Source: JANXSS01 sp025356535 (GTDB lineage Bacteria; Pseudomonadota; Gammaproteobacteria; Burkholderiales; Burkholderiaceae_D). Taken from it: a stretch of DNA of 64,000 nt. The stretch spans positions 6,665 to 70,664 of the forward strand of contig JAYUMU010000134.1 of NCBI GenBank assembly GCA_043762325.1, in the 5' to 3' direction. The notes under the pieces are model-generated. The model worked only from the letters and a program-made list of their open reading frames with translations, had not been told where the DNA came from and ran no database searches. Positions 11,547-20,292 of this stretch are shown piece after piece (within the stretch, counting starts at the first letter, position 1; each line of letters opens with the position of its first letter). The position numbers and the translations under genes were made by a program.

Positions 11547-11972
11547 ATGCATCTGCGTAATGAAGTCATTGCCCGTTATCGCACCGTCGCCGTGGTCGGC
11601 TTGTCGCCGCGCCCGGAGCGCGACAGTCACGAAGTGGCCCGCTATCTGCAAGCGCATGGCTATCGCGTCATACCGGTCAACCCGGCCATTGCGGGCCAGA
11701 CATTGCTGGGCGAGACCTGCTATGCATCGTTGACAGAGGCCGCAGCCGCGCTGGCAAAGGACGGCGTCGAAATCGAGATCGTCGACTGTTTTCGCAAGTC
11801 TGAAGACATCGGGCCGATCGCCGATGAAGCCATTGCCATCGCGGCGAACTGCCTGTGGATGCAGCTTGGCGTCGTCAACGACGAGGCAGCCAGGCGAGCC
11901 GAACATGCCGGCCTGATCGTGGTCATGAACCGCTGTCTGAAAATCGATCACATGCATGCCGTCGCCGGCTGA
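11547..11972 (+). CDS. CoA-binding domain protein (YccU-like)
   Basis: A 141-residue cytoplasmic protein of the small CoA-binding Rossmann family (CoA_binding_2). The N-terminal VAVVGLSPRPERDSHEVA is the nucleotide-binding turn. VIPVNP, CFRKSEDI and CLWMQLGVVN are conserved in the family, as is the C-terminal MNRCLKIDHM. The enzymatic role of the family is not firmly established. The ATG at 11547 has the Shine-Dalgarno AAAGGAA; an upstream GTG at 11511 is less likely. The PPK2 gene starts 25 bases after the stop, so the two may be co-transcribed. Confidence 0.85.
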   Translation: MHLRNEVIARYRTVAVVGLSPRPERDSHEVARYLQAHGYRVIPVNPAIAGQTLLGETCYASLTEAAAALAKDGVEIEIVDCFRKSEDIGPIADEAIAIAANCLWMQLGVVNDEAARRAEHAGLIVVMNRCLKIDHMHAVAG

Positions 11973-11997
11973 AGCACTGCACCGTCAAAGGAATCTC

Positions 11998-12828
11998 ATG
12001 GGCGCTCGCCACAAGAACGACAGCACCGCATCGGCGCAGTTTCGCAGCAGTGCGCGTCATGCAGTCAACGACGACGCTGCCGGCGCAAAGCCGCTGTCGT
12101 CGGGCGACAAGCTGGCCGACCGGGCGGCGACCCTGGCGCTGACGGCGCGCATCGCCGAGTTGCAGAACGTTTTTTTTGCGGCCCGCGCGCGCAAGATGAT
12201 CATCGTGCTGCAAGGCATGGATACGTCCGGCAAGGATGGCACGGTCAAGGGGGTGTTTGGCAGCGTCGATCCGCTGGGCATTCGCAGCGTCGCCTTCAAG
12301 GCGCCGACCACCGTCGAACGCGAACATGATTTCCTCTGGCGCATCCACAGCCAGGTGCCCGCCCAGGGCGAGATCGTCATCTTCAACCGCAGCCACTACG
12401 AAGACGTCCTGATCACGCGCGTGCACGGCTGGATCGACGAGGACGAATGCAAGCGCCGCTACGCCCATATCCGCGACTTCGAACGGATGCTTGCCGAGAC
12501 CGGTACCGTGCTGCTGAAGTTTTTCCTGCATATCTCCAAGGATGAGCAGAAGCGCCGTCTCGAGGACCGTATCGCCGACCCGACCAAGCACTGGAAATTC
12601 GATCCGCAGGACCTGCAGGAGCGCAAATCCTGGACCGAGTACCAGGACGCCTATACGCGCGCCCTGCATGCAACCGATGCCGATCACGCGCCCTGGTACG
12701 TCATTCCGGCCGACTCCAAGACGCACCGCAATCTTGCGGTCGCCTCGATCGTCGCCGAGACGCTGGAAGGCATGAAGCTGGCGTTTCCCGATGCGCATCC
12801 GGAATATGCGTCCCTGACGATTACCTGA
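11998..12828 (+). CDS. ppk2: polyphosphate:nucleotide phosphotransferase, PPK2 family
   Basis: PPK2 enzymes move phosphate from polyphosphate to nucleoside mono- or diphosphates. The 276-residue product has the Walker A GMDTSGKDG at about residues 74-82 and the lid/Walker B element IFNRSHYEDVL at about 127. The C-terminal block HWKFDPQDLQERKSW follows. These are the hallmarks of single-domain PPK2; the sequence does not tell me whether AMP, ADP or GDP is preferred. The ATG at 11998 has AAAGGAA seven bases upstream. Located just after the ATP synthase operon, it fits with cellular energy and phosphate storage. Confidence 0.88.
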   Translation: MGARHKNDSTASAQFRSSARHAVNDDAAGAKPLSSGDKLADRAATLALTARIAELQNVFFAARARKMIIVLQGMDTSGKDGTVKGVFGSVDPLGIRSVAFKAPTTVEREHDFLWRIHSQVPAQGEIVIFNRSHYEDVLITRVHGWIDEDECKRRYAHIRDFERMLAETGTVLLKFFLHISKDEQKRRLEDRIADPTKHWKFDPQDLQERKSWTEYQDAYTRALHATDADHAPWYVIPADSKTHRNLAVASIVAETLEGMKLAFPDAHPEYASLTIT

Positions 12829-13005
12829 GACAAGCTGCCGCATTCGCCGACAGCGCCGCATCGTTTGAAGCGCGCCGGCAGGTTACGGCGCTTCAGCTTG
12901 CGACTGCATGGAACACCGGTGCGGCACCTGGTTATGCCGGCCGGGACGATCCTGTCCCCCTTTGGGCGATAATACGCGCTCACGAAAACTTTGCGATTGC
13001 CACAG

Positions 13006-14106
13006 ATGCCCGACCAGTTTGCGCCGCTACAAAACGACACCTTCCTGCGCGCGCTGCTGCGCCAGCCAACCGACTACACGCCCCTGTGGCTGATGCGCCA
13101 GGCCGGGCGTTACCTGCCCGAATACAATGCGACGCGAAAGCGCGCCGGCTCCTTTCTCGGGCTGGCAAAGAACCCGGACTACGCCACCGAAGTCACGCTG
13201 CAACCGCTGGCGCGCTTCGCGCTCGACGCCGCCATCCTGTTTTCCGACATCCTGACGGTGCCCGATGCGATGGGGCTCGGACTGTACTTTGCCGACGGCG
13301 AAGGGCCGAAGTTCGAGCGGCCGCTGCGTGACGAGGCCGCAGTCATGGCGTTGCGCGTGCCGGAGCCCGGTGCGCTGCAGTATGTCTATGACGCGGTGAC
13401 GCAGATCCGTTCGGCCCTGGGCGGCCGGGTGCCCCTGATCGGTTTTTCCGGCAGTCCCTGGACGCTTGCCTGCTACATGGTCGAAGGCGGTGGCTCGAGC
13501 GACTACCGAACGGTCAAGACCATGCTCTACCGCCGGCCCGACCTGATGCATCACATCCTGCGCACCAACGCCGCCGCCGTCGCAACCTACCTCAACGCCC
13601 AGATCGACGCCGGCGCGCAGGCAGTGATGATCTTCGATTCCTGGGGCGGTGCGCTGGCCGACGGCGCCTTCCAGGAGTTTTCCCTGCACTACATGCAGAC
13701 CATCGTCAGTCAGCTGCAGCGCGAGAAAAACGGCGTGCGCGTACCGTGCATCGTCTTTACCAAGGGCGGCGGGCTATGGCTCGACCAGATCGCCGCAACG
13801 GGCGCCGATGCGGTCGGCCTTGACTGGACCGTCAATCTCGCCCGGGCGCGCAAGCTGGTCGGCCATCAGGTGGCGCTGCAAGGCAACCTCGATCCGGTCG
13901 TGCTCTTCGCAGGCGAACAGCAGATCCGCGCCGAAGTACGGAAAGTGCTGCACGATTACGGCGTGCCATCGGCCAATCAGGGCCACGTATTCAATCTGGG
14001 CCACGGCATTTCACAGTTCACGCCGCCGGAGGCCGTTGCGGTGCTGGTTGACGCCGTACATCAGGAAAGCCGCCTCATCCGAACCGGCGGGACTGCGTCA
14101 GGGTGA
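13006..14106 (+). CDS. hemE: uroporphyrinogen decarboxylase
   Basis: HemE converts uroporphyrinogen III to coproporphyrinogen III in haem synthesis. The 366-residue protein has the signature PLWLMRQAGRYLPEY near the N-terminus, with the two substrate-binding arginines. The conserved LFSDILTVPDAMG has the essential Asp, and GFSGSPWTLACYM is the second family signature. The ATG at 13006 gives MPDQFAPLQND; a TTG at 12991 is also in frame. The 177-bp gap upstream contains a GATAATAC that may be a -10 element. The non-coding DnaA-box region begins right after it. Confidence 0.96.
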   Translation: MPDQFAPLQNDTFLRALLRQPTDYTPLWLMRQAGRYLPEYNATRKRAGSFLGLAKNPDYATEVTLQPLARFALDAAILFSDILTVPDAMGLGLYFADGEGPKFERPLRDEAAVMALRVPEPGALQYVYDAVTQIRSALGGRVPLIGFSGSPWTLACYMVEGGGSSDYRTVKTMLYRRPDLMHHILRTNAAAVATYLNAQIDAGAQAVMIFDSWGGALADGAFQEFSLHYMQTIVSQLQREKNGVRVPCIVFTKGGGLWLDQIAATGADAVGLDWTVNLARARKLVGHQVALQGNLDPVVLFAGEQQIRAEVRKVLHDYGVPSANQGHVFNLGHGISQFTPPEAVAVLVDAVHQESRLIRTGGTASG

Positions 14107-14628
14107 GCAGCGGCCAACCGTGTCTTGCCCGGATAATCGCTTTGCCAGACAGGGCGTCGACGCTTTGCGCGATGCCAGTCTTCTGTATCGCCATGCCGAA
14201 AAGCAGCTGATTTCGACGCGAATTGCCGAGCAGGAAATCGACATCGATGCAAATTTCGCGCGCTGCTGCAGCGATCGTATTGGAGACGGTTGGTTTTCGA
14301 CAAACTTATCCACAGGCCCCAGGGGGAACGCTCGGTTGCCCTGTGTCGTGAAACAAGAGTGGCCTCCCGCGCAGCGTATTTTTCCTAACAGAAAAATCTC
14401 GGATGCTGTTACCGGCGCGGCAACACTGAAGTTGCAAGGCCGCCACTATGCACGGCGGTTTCAACACTGGCGCGATATAACTTATTCACATAAATCCGTT
14501 TGAGAAAGATTCTTAGGACTGTCGAAATATTTTTTAACGATGTGGAAATCGATTTTATAAGTGATTGATTTTTATGAGAATAATTTTTGCTTTTCGCGTG
14601 AGCATTTTGTTGAAAGCCGCACCAGTCG

Positions 14629-14740
14629 TGGCTTCCGGGCTGTCAAGGGGGTAGTTATCCACAAAGTTATCCACAGGTTTTGTGGATAGCTTAAAAACCT
14701 CATATGAAACGAGGGCTTAGCGACGATGCTGAGGTTTTAC
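14629..14740 (+). repeat. copy A of a ~112-bp direct repeat carrying a DnaA-box triplet
   Basis: This copy resembles 15015-15127. Both run from a TGTCAAG-G-rich block, through two direct DnaA boxes 12 bases apart and one inverted box six bases further on, to a shared CATATGAAAC and TGAGGTT. The box core is identical over more than 30 bases; the flanks are imperfect. Confidence 0.85.
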
Positions 14741-15014
14741 ATGAGGTTGTGTCTTAAAAAACCGGTCGCTGGCCAAAAAATCCCGGGTTGACTTTGCAGT
14801 TTTTACACGTGTCGAAAGTATCGCCGGGACGTGAAATGCGGCGCCGGCAAAAATATCTCAAAAAACTTATGCACAAAATTAGCATTGTGCAAAGCAACAA
14901 CAAAATTCATGAAATAAATTTTCCTGTTGGGCTTTTGACTTTGGTAAGTAATTGAATTTAATAGATTTTTATTTTGCCTTCCTTTTGGTCAATCTGTAAA
15001 AATCCGCGTCGGCA

Positions 15015-15127
15015 CTGGCTCCGCGGGTTGTCAAGAGGGGGTTATCCACAAAGTTATCCACAGGTTTTGTGGATAAATTGAAAACCGCATATGAAACCGC
15101 GTGTTACGCGCATTATTGAGGTTCGAC
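15015..15127 (+). repeat. copy B of the ~112-bp DnaA-box repeat
   Basis: Second copy of the module at 14629-14740, with all three boxes exact. It ends about ten bases before the likely priA start, so it also forms the priA leader. Confidence 0.85.
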
Positions 15128-15136
15128 ATTAACTCC

Positions 15137-17176
15137 GTGAAACAATGCATCCTGCGCGTCGCACTCGACACGCCGCTGGATTTCTGCTTCGACTACCTGT
15201 GGCAGATGGATGCAGTGCATCCGCTGCCGCTGGCCGGACAACTGGTGGTCGTGCCGTTCGGGCGCCGCGAAGTCGTGGGTGTCGTGACCGCCATCGCTGC
15301 GACGACCGAAGTGGCCGCCGACAAGCTCAAGCTTGCGCTGGCAGTGCGCAGGGAGCTGCCACCACTGGGTGCGGCATGGCAGGCCCTGTGCGGTTTTGCC
15401 GCAGATTACTACCAGCGCCCCCTGGGCGAAGTGATGTTGCCGGGTCTGCCGAAAAACCTGCGCGCCATCAAGACCACCGCCCTCGACAAGGCGCTGGTGC
15501 GGGCGGCCCGGCCGCGACCGGCGCATGATGCGACACCGGCGACCGTGCAGGCATTGAACCCGTCCCAGCGCCATGCCGCCACGACGATTGCCGCCGCCCG
15601 GGGCTTCGTGCCCACGCTGCTCTATGGCGTGACCGGCAGCGGCAAGACCGAGGTCTACCTGCAGGCCGCTGCCGCCATCCTGAACGCGTCCGAAGACGGT
15701 GATGCAACGCCCGCGCAGGTGCTGATCATGGTGCCGGAAATTAACCTCACGCCGCAGCTTGAAGCAAGCGTGCGATCGCGCTTTCCGGGCGTGGCCGTTG
15801 CCACGCTGCACAGCAGCCTGGCCGAGGGCGAACGGCTGGCGCACTGGCTTGCAGGGCATCTCGGGCAGGCGCGCATCATCCTTGGCACCCGCCTGGCGAT
15901 TCTTGCCTCGCTGCCGAATCTGAAGCTGATCATCGTCGACGAGGAGCACGACCCCTCCTACAAGCAGCAGGAAGGCCTGCGCTATTCGGCGCGCGACCTG
16001 GCCGTCTGGCGTGCGCACCAGCTGGCCATTCCGATCGTGCTGGGGTCCGCCACGCCATCGCTCGAGACCTGGCATCACGCGCAGTCCGGCCGCTATCGCA
16101 GGCTGGAGCTGCGCGAGCGCGCGGTCAAGGATGCGGTGCTGCCCAAGGTGCTGCTGATCGACACGGCGCGCGACAAGCCGGTCGAAGGACTGACGGCGAT
16201 GCTGATTGCCGCCATACGGCAGCGCCTGGCGCGGGGCGAGCAGTCGCTGCTGTTTCTGAACCGGCGCGGCTATGCGCCGGTGGTGGCCTGCGATGCCTGC
16301 GGCTGGATCAGCAATTGCCCGCGCTGCACCGCCTTCATGGTGCTGCACAAGCTCGACCGCCAGCTGCGCTGCCATCACTGCGGCCTGGAGCAGCGCACCC
16401 CCCGAAATTGCCCGACCTGCGGCAACGTCGACATTCAGCCGCTGGGCCGCGGTACCCAGCGCGTCGAAGAGGGCTTGCAGGCGCTTTTTCCGCAAGCCCG
16501 CATCCTGCGCATCGACGCCGATTCCACCCGCCGCAAGGGCAGCGCCCAGGCGGCTTTCGAACAGGTCCACAGCGGCGCCGTCGATATCCTGGTGGGCACC
16601 CAGATGGTGGCAAAAGGACATGATTTTCGCAACCTCACCCTGGTCGGCGTGCTCAATCCCGACACCGCATTGTTTTCGCACGATTACCGCGCCAGCGAGC
16701 GCCTGTTCGCGCAACTGATGCAGGTTGCCGGCCGGGCCGGACGCCAGGCCCGCAGCGCCGAAGGCAGCGCCAGCGAGGTGCTGATCCAGACGCAGTATCC
16801 GCAGCATCCGCTGTTTGCCGCCGTCATGGCGCACGACTACGATGCCTTTGCCGGCAGCCTGCTGGAAGAGCGACGTCAGGCGGGGCTGCCGCCGTTCATC
16901 TTCCAGGCGCTGCTACGCGCCGAAGCGCGGGAGCTGTCGGTCGCGCTGGCGTTCTTGCAGCAGGCCGCCACCTGCGTCGTCCAGGACGGCATCATCATCA
17001 ACGATCCGATCCCGATGAGCATGACCCGCGTTGCCAACGTCGACCGCGCCCAACTGCTGGTGGAATCGGTTTCGCGCCCCGGCCTGCAGCAGTTCCTCAA
17101 GACCTGGCTGGCAGCCTTGCGGGCCATGAACAGCCGCGTGCGCTGGTCACTCGAAGTCGATCCGGTCGACATCTGA
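15137..17176 (+). CDS. priA: primosomal helicase PriA (replication restart)
   Basis: PriA is the superfamily 2 helicase that reloads the replisome at stalled forks. It has the N-terminal fork-binding domain (about residues 1-110), Walker A GVTGSGKTEVYL at about 163-174, and the DEEH box in IIVDEEHDPSYKQ. The cysteine-rich zinc region starts CDACGWISNCPRC and continues CHHCG and CPTCG. The helicase C-terminal motif VGTQMVAKGHDF follows. From a GTG at 15137 it is 679 residues. The Shine-Dalgarno is poor and a GTG at 15101 is also in frame, so the start is uncertain. Its leader is the DnaA-box repeat copy B, so DnaA could repress or influence it (inference). Confidence 0.95.
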   Translation: MKQCILRVALDTPLDFCFDYLWQMDAVHPLPLAGQLVVVPFGRREVVGVVTAIAATTEVAADKLKLALAVRRELPPLGAAWQALCGFAADYYQRPLGEVMLPGLPKNLRAIKTTALDKALVRAARPRPAHDATPATVQALNPSQRHAATTIAAARGFVPTLLYGVTGSGKTEVYLQAAAAILNASEDGDATPAQVLIMVPEINLTPQLEASVRSRFPGVAVATLHSSLAEGERLAHWLAGHLGQARIILGTRLAILASLPNLKLIIVDEEHDPSYKQQEGLRYSARDLAVWRAHQLAIPIVLGSATPSLETWHHAQSGRYRRLELRERAVKDAVLPKVLLIDTARDKPVEGLTAMLIAAIRQRLARGEQSLLFLNRRGYAPVVACDACGWISNCPRCTAFMVLHKLDRQLRCHHCGLEQRTPRNCPTCGNVDIQPLGRGTQRVEEGLQALFPQARILRIDADSTRRKGSAQAAFEQVHSGAVDILVGTQMVAKGHDFRNLTLVGVLNPDTALFSHDYRASERLFAQLMQVAGRAGRQARSAEGSASEVLIQTQYPQHPLFAAVMAHDYDAFAGSLLEERRQAGLPPFIFQALLRAEARELSVALAFLQQAATCVVQDGIIINDPIPMSMTRVANVDRAQLLVESVSRPGLQQFLKTWLAALRAMNSRVRWSLEVDPVDI

Positions 17177-17528
17177 CGGCGGTACCGTACGCATGTGCTG
17201 CTCGTGTTTGCATGATTGATGCTCCTCAATCATTGACATGAAAGCCATGTGCGTACTCACTCCCAAGTGCCAAGATAAGAATTGAAAATCACACCAGTCT
17301 TCGGCTGACGGCTCGGGCATGCATGCCGTGCATCCATTGCGCAGCCGGCAGGTGCGAACGGCATGCCCATGACAGATGACGAGCGTGCCGCATGCTTCTG
17401 TTGGCCGGGCAGACCGGCAGATGGCGGCGACCGCTTGAAAAACAGGACAAACCGGAAAGGCATCGCATGCACCAGAAACCCCGCCCGATCGATCAACCCG
17501 CGTCACGCCTGTCACGCACCGCGACACC
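17177..17528. other. priA to DUF2382-gene intergenic region with an inverted repeat
   Basis: A non-coding stretch of 352 bases. It holds a perfect 8-bp inverted repeat, ATGATTGA at 17212-17219 and TCAATCAT at 17226-17233, with a six-base loop and no T-run, so it is not a classical terminator. It overlaps a TTGACA at 17233-17238 that could be a -35 element, but no good -10 stands at the right distance. It may be an operator/promoter for the stress gene downstream. Otherwise nothing is seen. Confidence 0.4.
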
Positions 17529-18284
17529 ATGAGTCTGTTTTCCCAGAATTCACAGGATCCGGAAAGCGACGTCGGCCTGCATCGGGACGCGCCGCCGTTG
17601 CGTACCGTACAGGACGGCAGCGGTCTCGACATGCCGGCCGTCGGCGCCGACGTGATCGACAGCCAGGGCGTTTATGCCAGCGTGGTGGCCGTACATTCGC
17701 CGGTTACCGCCGGCGCCGCGACGGGGCGCGGTCTGCCTTCCGACCTGCTGGTGCTGATGGCGGCAGGCCAGGAGGTGCGCCTGCCGCGCAGCCTGCTGCA
17801 ACGCGAAAGCGACCAGGTCTACCGGGTGCCGTTTGCATTCGCGACACTGGCAGACTTGCCGGCAAATGGCGCCGCGGTCCATACCGCGCCGGCGGACACG
17901 CTCGTGGTGCCGGTGCTCGAGGAATCGCTGCAGGTGACGACACGCCTTGCCGATACCGGGCGTGGCATGCGCCTGCACAAGACCGTTCTGGAAACGCCGC
18001 ATACGGTAGAGCATTCGCTGCTGCGCGAAGAATTCACGGTCGAGCATGTCCGCTACGACCGGGCGGTCGAGGAAGGCAGCCTGCCGCAGACACGTTATGA
18101 AGGCGACACGCTGGTCATACCGGTACTCGAAGAAGTGCTGGTGGTGCAAAAGCAGATGCGCATGAAGGAAGAGATCCGGGTCACGCGCGTGCAGCGCGCC
18201 GTGCCAAGCACCCAGACCGTGATCCTGCGTTCGGAACAGGTCCGGATAGAACGTTTTGACGAAAACAAAGCCGGCAAATCCTAG
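17529..18284 (+). CDS. DUF2382 (YsnF/AvaK) domain protein with two tandem repeats
   Basis: A 251-residue soluble protein. The C-terminal half contains two DUF2382-type units, beginning VVPVLEESLQV (about residue 126) and VIPVLEEVLVV (about 197). Each continues with a basic V-rich strand and ends in an E-rich VEHVRYDR or VRIERFDE. The N-terminal 110 residues are unlike the repeats and resemble a PRC-barrel-like beta region only loosely. DUF2382 proteins are linked to general and oxidative stress in other bacteria, but no biochemical activity is established. The next gene carries the same domain, so they probably work together. The ATG at 17529 lacks an obvious Shine-Dalgarno. Confidence 0.75.
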   Translation: MSLFSQNSQDPESDVGLHRDAPPLRTVQDGSGLDMPAVGADVIDSQGVYASVVAVHSPVTAGAATGRGLPSDLLVLMAAGQEVRLPRSLLQRESDQVYRVPFAFATLADLPANGAAVHTAPADTLVVPVLEESLQVTTRLADTGRGMRLHKTVLETPHTVEHSLLREEFTVEHVRYDRAVEEGSLPQTRYEGDTLVIPVLEEVLVVQKQMRMKEEIRVTRVQRAVPSTQTVILRSEQVRIERFDENKAGKS

Positions 18285-18371
18285 TGGCCCGGCGCAGACA
18301 GGCTGCCGTTGCAGGGCAGATCCGGCGCCAGCCACCAGCAATGCCTTTCAATTCCAAAAAGGAGCTTCATC

Positions 18372-19568
18372 ATGGCAAATACAGTGATCGGTGTGTACGA
18401 CAGTTACGCGCATGCGCAGTCGGCAATGCGGCAGTTGCTTGCTTCCGGCTTCAGCACGTCGGAGGTGCACCTGCGCCCGGACGAAGATACCCAGCAGGCG
18501 CGTTCGGCAGCGCTGCGCGCCGCCGGTGCCTCCGGCATGCAGACCGGCGGTACGCAAGGCAGCACGGCGCCGGAAAGCGGCACGCTGCGCGGTTTTTTCC
18601 ACAAACTCTTCAGCGACGACACCACGCAGAGCGCACCGCAGGCGCATGCCGACCGCTATGCGGAAGCGGTGCGGCGCGGCAGCTTCGTGCTGACCGTCGA
18701 TGCCGCGACCGAGCCGCAGCGTGATGTTGCCACCAGCATCATGGAGCAGTTCGATGCGATCGACGTCGACGAACGTGCGACGCAATGGCAGGCAGCCGGC
18801 TGGAGCGCCCATGACGAGACCGCCGCGCCGCTGACGGACGACGAGATGACACGCGAACGCAGCACCTACGCCACCGGCAACCGGGGCACGCAGGCCAGCG
18901 ATCAACAGACAGCCATTCCGATCATCGAGGAGGAACTCCAGGTCGGCAAGCGTCAGGTGCAGCGCGGCGGCGTGCGGGTGCTGCAGCGCGTCATCGAAAC
19001 CCCGGTGCAGGAAACCGTCAATCTGCGCCAGGAACATGTCACCGTCGAGCGCCACGCCGTGGATCAGCCGGCCATGGCTGCCGACATCAACGCAATGAAG
19101 GAAGGCACCATCGAATTGCGCGAGATGGCGGAAGAAGCCGTGGTTGCCAAGACCGCGCGCATCGTCGAGGAAGTCGTCATCGGCAAGGATGTCTCGGAAA
19201 AGGAAGCCACGATCAGCGACACGGTGCGCCGTACCGACGTCGAGGTCGAGCAGCTCGGCACGAGCACCGCAGCGTCTGCAGCAACAAGTGGCACGAGCGG
19301 GCTGAGCGGCACCGCATCGGTGACCGGCGACGAGGACTTCCGCAGCCACTGGCACAGTGCCTACGGACAGACGGGCGAACAGTACGAAGCCTATGCACCG
19401 GCTTACCAGTACGGCTCGACCCTTGCCAACGATCCGCGCTACCAGGGCCAGAGCTGGTCGAACAGCGAAAGCACGGTGCGGCAACAGTGGGAAACGGCAA
19501 ACCCGCACGGTACCTGGGACAAGGTCAAGGATGCCGTGAAATACGGCTGGAACAAGGTCGCGCACTGA
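18372..19568 (+). CDS. YsnF/AvaK (DUF2382) stress-type protein with N-terminal YflT-like domain
   Basis: A 398-residue protein with three parts. Residues 1-135 resemble the general-stress YflT-type fold (VIGVYDSYAHAQSAMRQLLASGFS, ending in a FVLTVDAATE strand). About 175-300 are DUF2382, with IPIIEEELQVGKRQVQRGGV and the mirrored half KTARIVEEVVIGKDVSEKEATI. The C-terminus is a Ser/Gly/Tyr-rich tail with FRSHW-SAYG and YEAYAPAYQYG elements common in this family. The Shine-Dalgarno AAGGAG sits eight bases before the ATG. It lies 87 bases after another DUF2382 gene. Function is inferred only as stress-related. Confidence 0.8.
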   Translation: MANTVIGVYDSYAHAQSAMRQLLASGFSTSEVHLRPDEDTQQARSAALRAAGASGMQTGGTQGSTAPESGTLRGFFHKLFSDDTTQSAPQAHADRYAEAVRRGSFVLTVDAATEPQRDVATSIMEQFDAIDVDERATQWQAAGWSAHDETAAPLTDDEMTRERSTYATGNRGTQASDQQTAIPIIEEELQVGKRQVQRGGVRVLQRVIETPVQETVNLRQEHVTVERHAVDQPAMAADINAMKEGTIELREMAEEAVVAKTARIVEEVVIGKDVSEKEATISDTVRRTDVEVEQLGTSTAASAATSGTSGLSGTASVTGDEDFRSHWHSAYGQTGEQYEAYAPAYQYGSTLANDPRYQGQSWSNSESTVRQQWETANPHGTWDKVKDAVKYGWNKVAH

Positions 19569-19642
19569 CCCCGCTCCATTCGACATGACCATGCTGCCGC
19601 CGGGCTCGCGCCTGCGGCAGCGCTTGCGGCAGCGTCTGTTCG

Positions 19643-20125
19643 TCAGGCTTGCGCCGGACCGAGCAGGCCTTCACCGGCCAGTTCACGGATGACCCGTATC
19701 GTATCGATGTCCGCTTCCTGGTACGCAGAACGCCGGAACTCGTTATAGAACGCTTCCATGCTGCCGGGCGTTTCTTCCATGAAGTCGTCGTAGCTGAAGC
19801 GCACGTGCAGCATGCCTGCGCCCGGTTCCTCGATCGTAACCAGCAGGCGCGATGCCGGTATGTCCCCTTGCGCCGGCACGTCGTACTGCACCTGCTGCTG
19901 CGCCGTGAAGACGACGGTATCGCAGATTGCGACCTCGCCGTAATGCAGCGTTCGGGCAATCAGGTCGACGCCTTCGCTGCGGATCTCGCTGCCGTCGAGC
20001 CAGGCGATGAACCGTTTCGGCGCTTCGGCGCGCAGCACCAGGCCGCGCCAGAGTTGATCCCGCGTCAGCGGTTCGATGAGCGGATTCAACGGATCGTTGA
20101 TGACTACCAGGTGAACGAATTTCAT
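19643..20125 (-). CDS. AtaL-like SRPBCC protein (DUF1857)
   Basis: A 160-residue cytoplasmic protein beginning KFVHLVVINDPLNPLIEPLT, the typical opening of the AtaL-like DUF1857 family. It ends in the conserved FRRSAYQEADIDTIRVIREL. The family has a START/SRPBCC ligand-binding fold of unknown ligand. It is convergent with the upstream DUF2382 gene and divergent from rep; neither suggests a shared pathway. The family call is from recognised sequence style. Confidence 0.75.
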   Translation of the reverse strand: MKFVHLVVINDPLNPLIEPLTRDQLWRGLVLRAEAPKRFIAWLDGSEIRSEGVDLIARTLHYGEVAICDTVVFTAQQQVQYDVPAQGDIPASRLLVTIEEPGAGMLHVRFSYDDFMEETPGSMEAFYNEFRRSAYQEADIDTIRVIRELAGEGLLGPAQA

Positions 20126-20292
20126 TGCGCTGAATGCTGATGCGAAAAGCCGCAGTGTAAGTCCATTTGCAGCCCAGGGCCATTGTCATGAACCTGCCGG
20201 CCGGCATGACGCCGTCCGGCACTGCTACAATGGCGCGCTTTCTCCCCGCCTGCCTGCAAGCGCCTCGCAAGAGCGCGACCGTACACTCTCGA

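Larger units (their letters stand above)
14107..15136. other. origin-like DnaA-box cluster between hemE and priA (non-coding)
   Basis: This 1-kb AT-rich stretch has no plausible gene. It holds nine DnaA-box-like 9-mers. Exact TTATCCACA occurs at 14306, 14655, 14667, 15042 and 15054, and reversed at 15068. TTATTCACA lies at 14482 and TTATGCACA at 14867. A reversed copy with one mismatch lies at 14681. T/A-rich tracts at about 14500-14600 and 14880-15000 could serve as unwinding elements. TTATNCACA is the established DnaA recognition sequence. parAB lies 10 kb away, and mnmG-rsmG adjoins oriC in E. coli. Against an origin exactly here, the atp operon points toward the region, which would be head-on to a leftward fork. 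It may be oriC or an auxiliary DnaA-binding locus. Confidence 0.7.

Noticed and set aside
14801..14816. CACGTG-centred sequence in the DnaA region that might be parS
   Set aside because: Only the core matches the usual TGTTNCACGTGAAACA; about five of 16 positions disagree, mostly in the right half. No other candidate parS was found.
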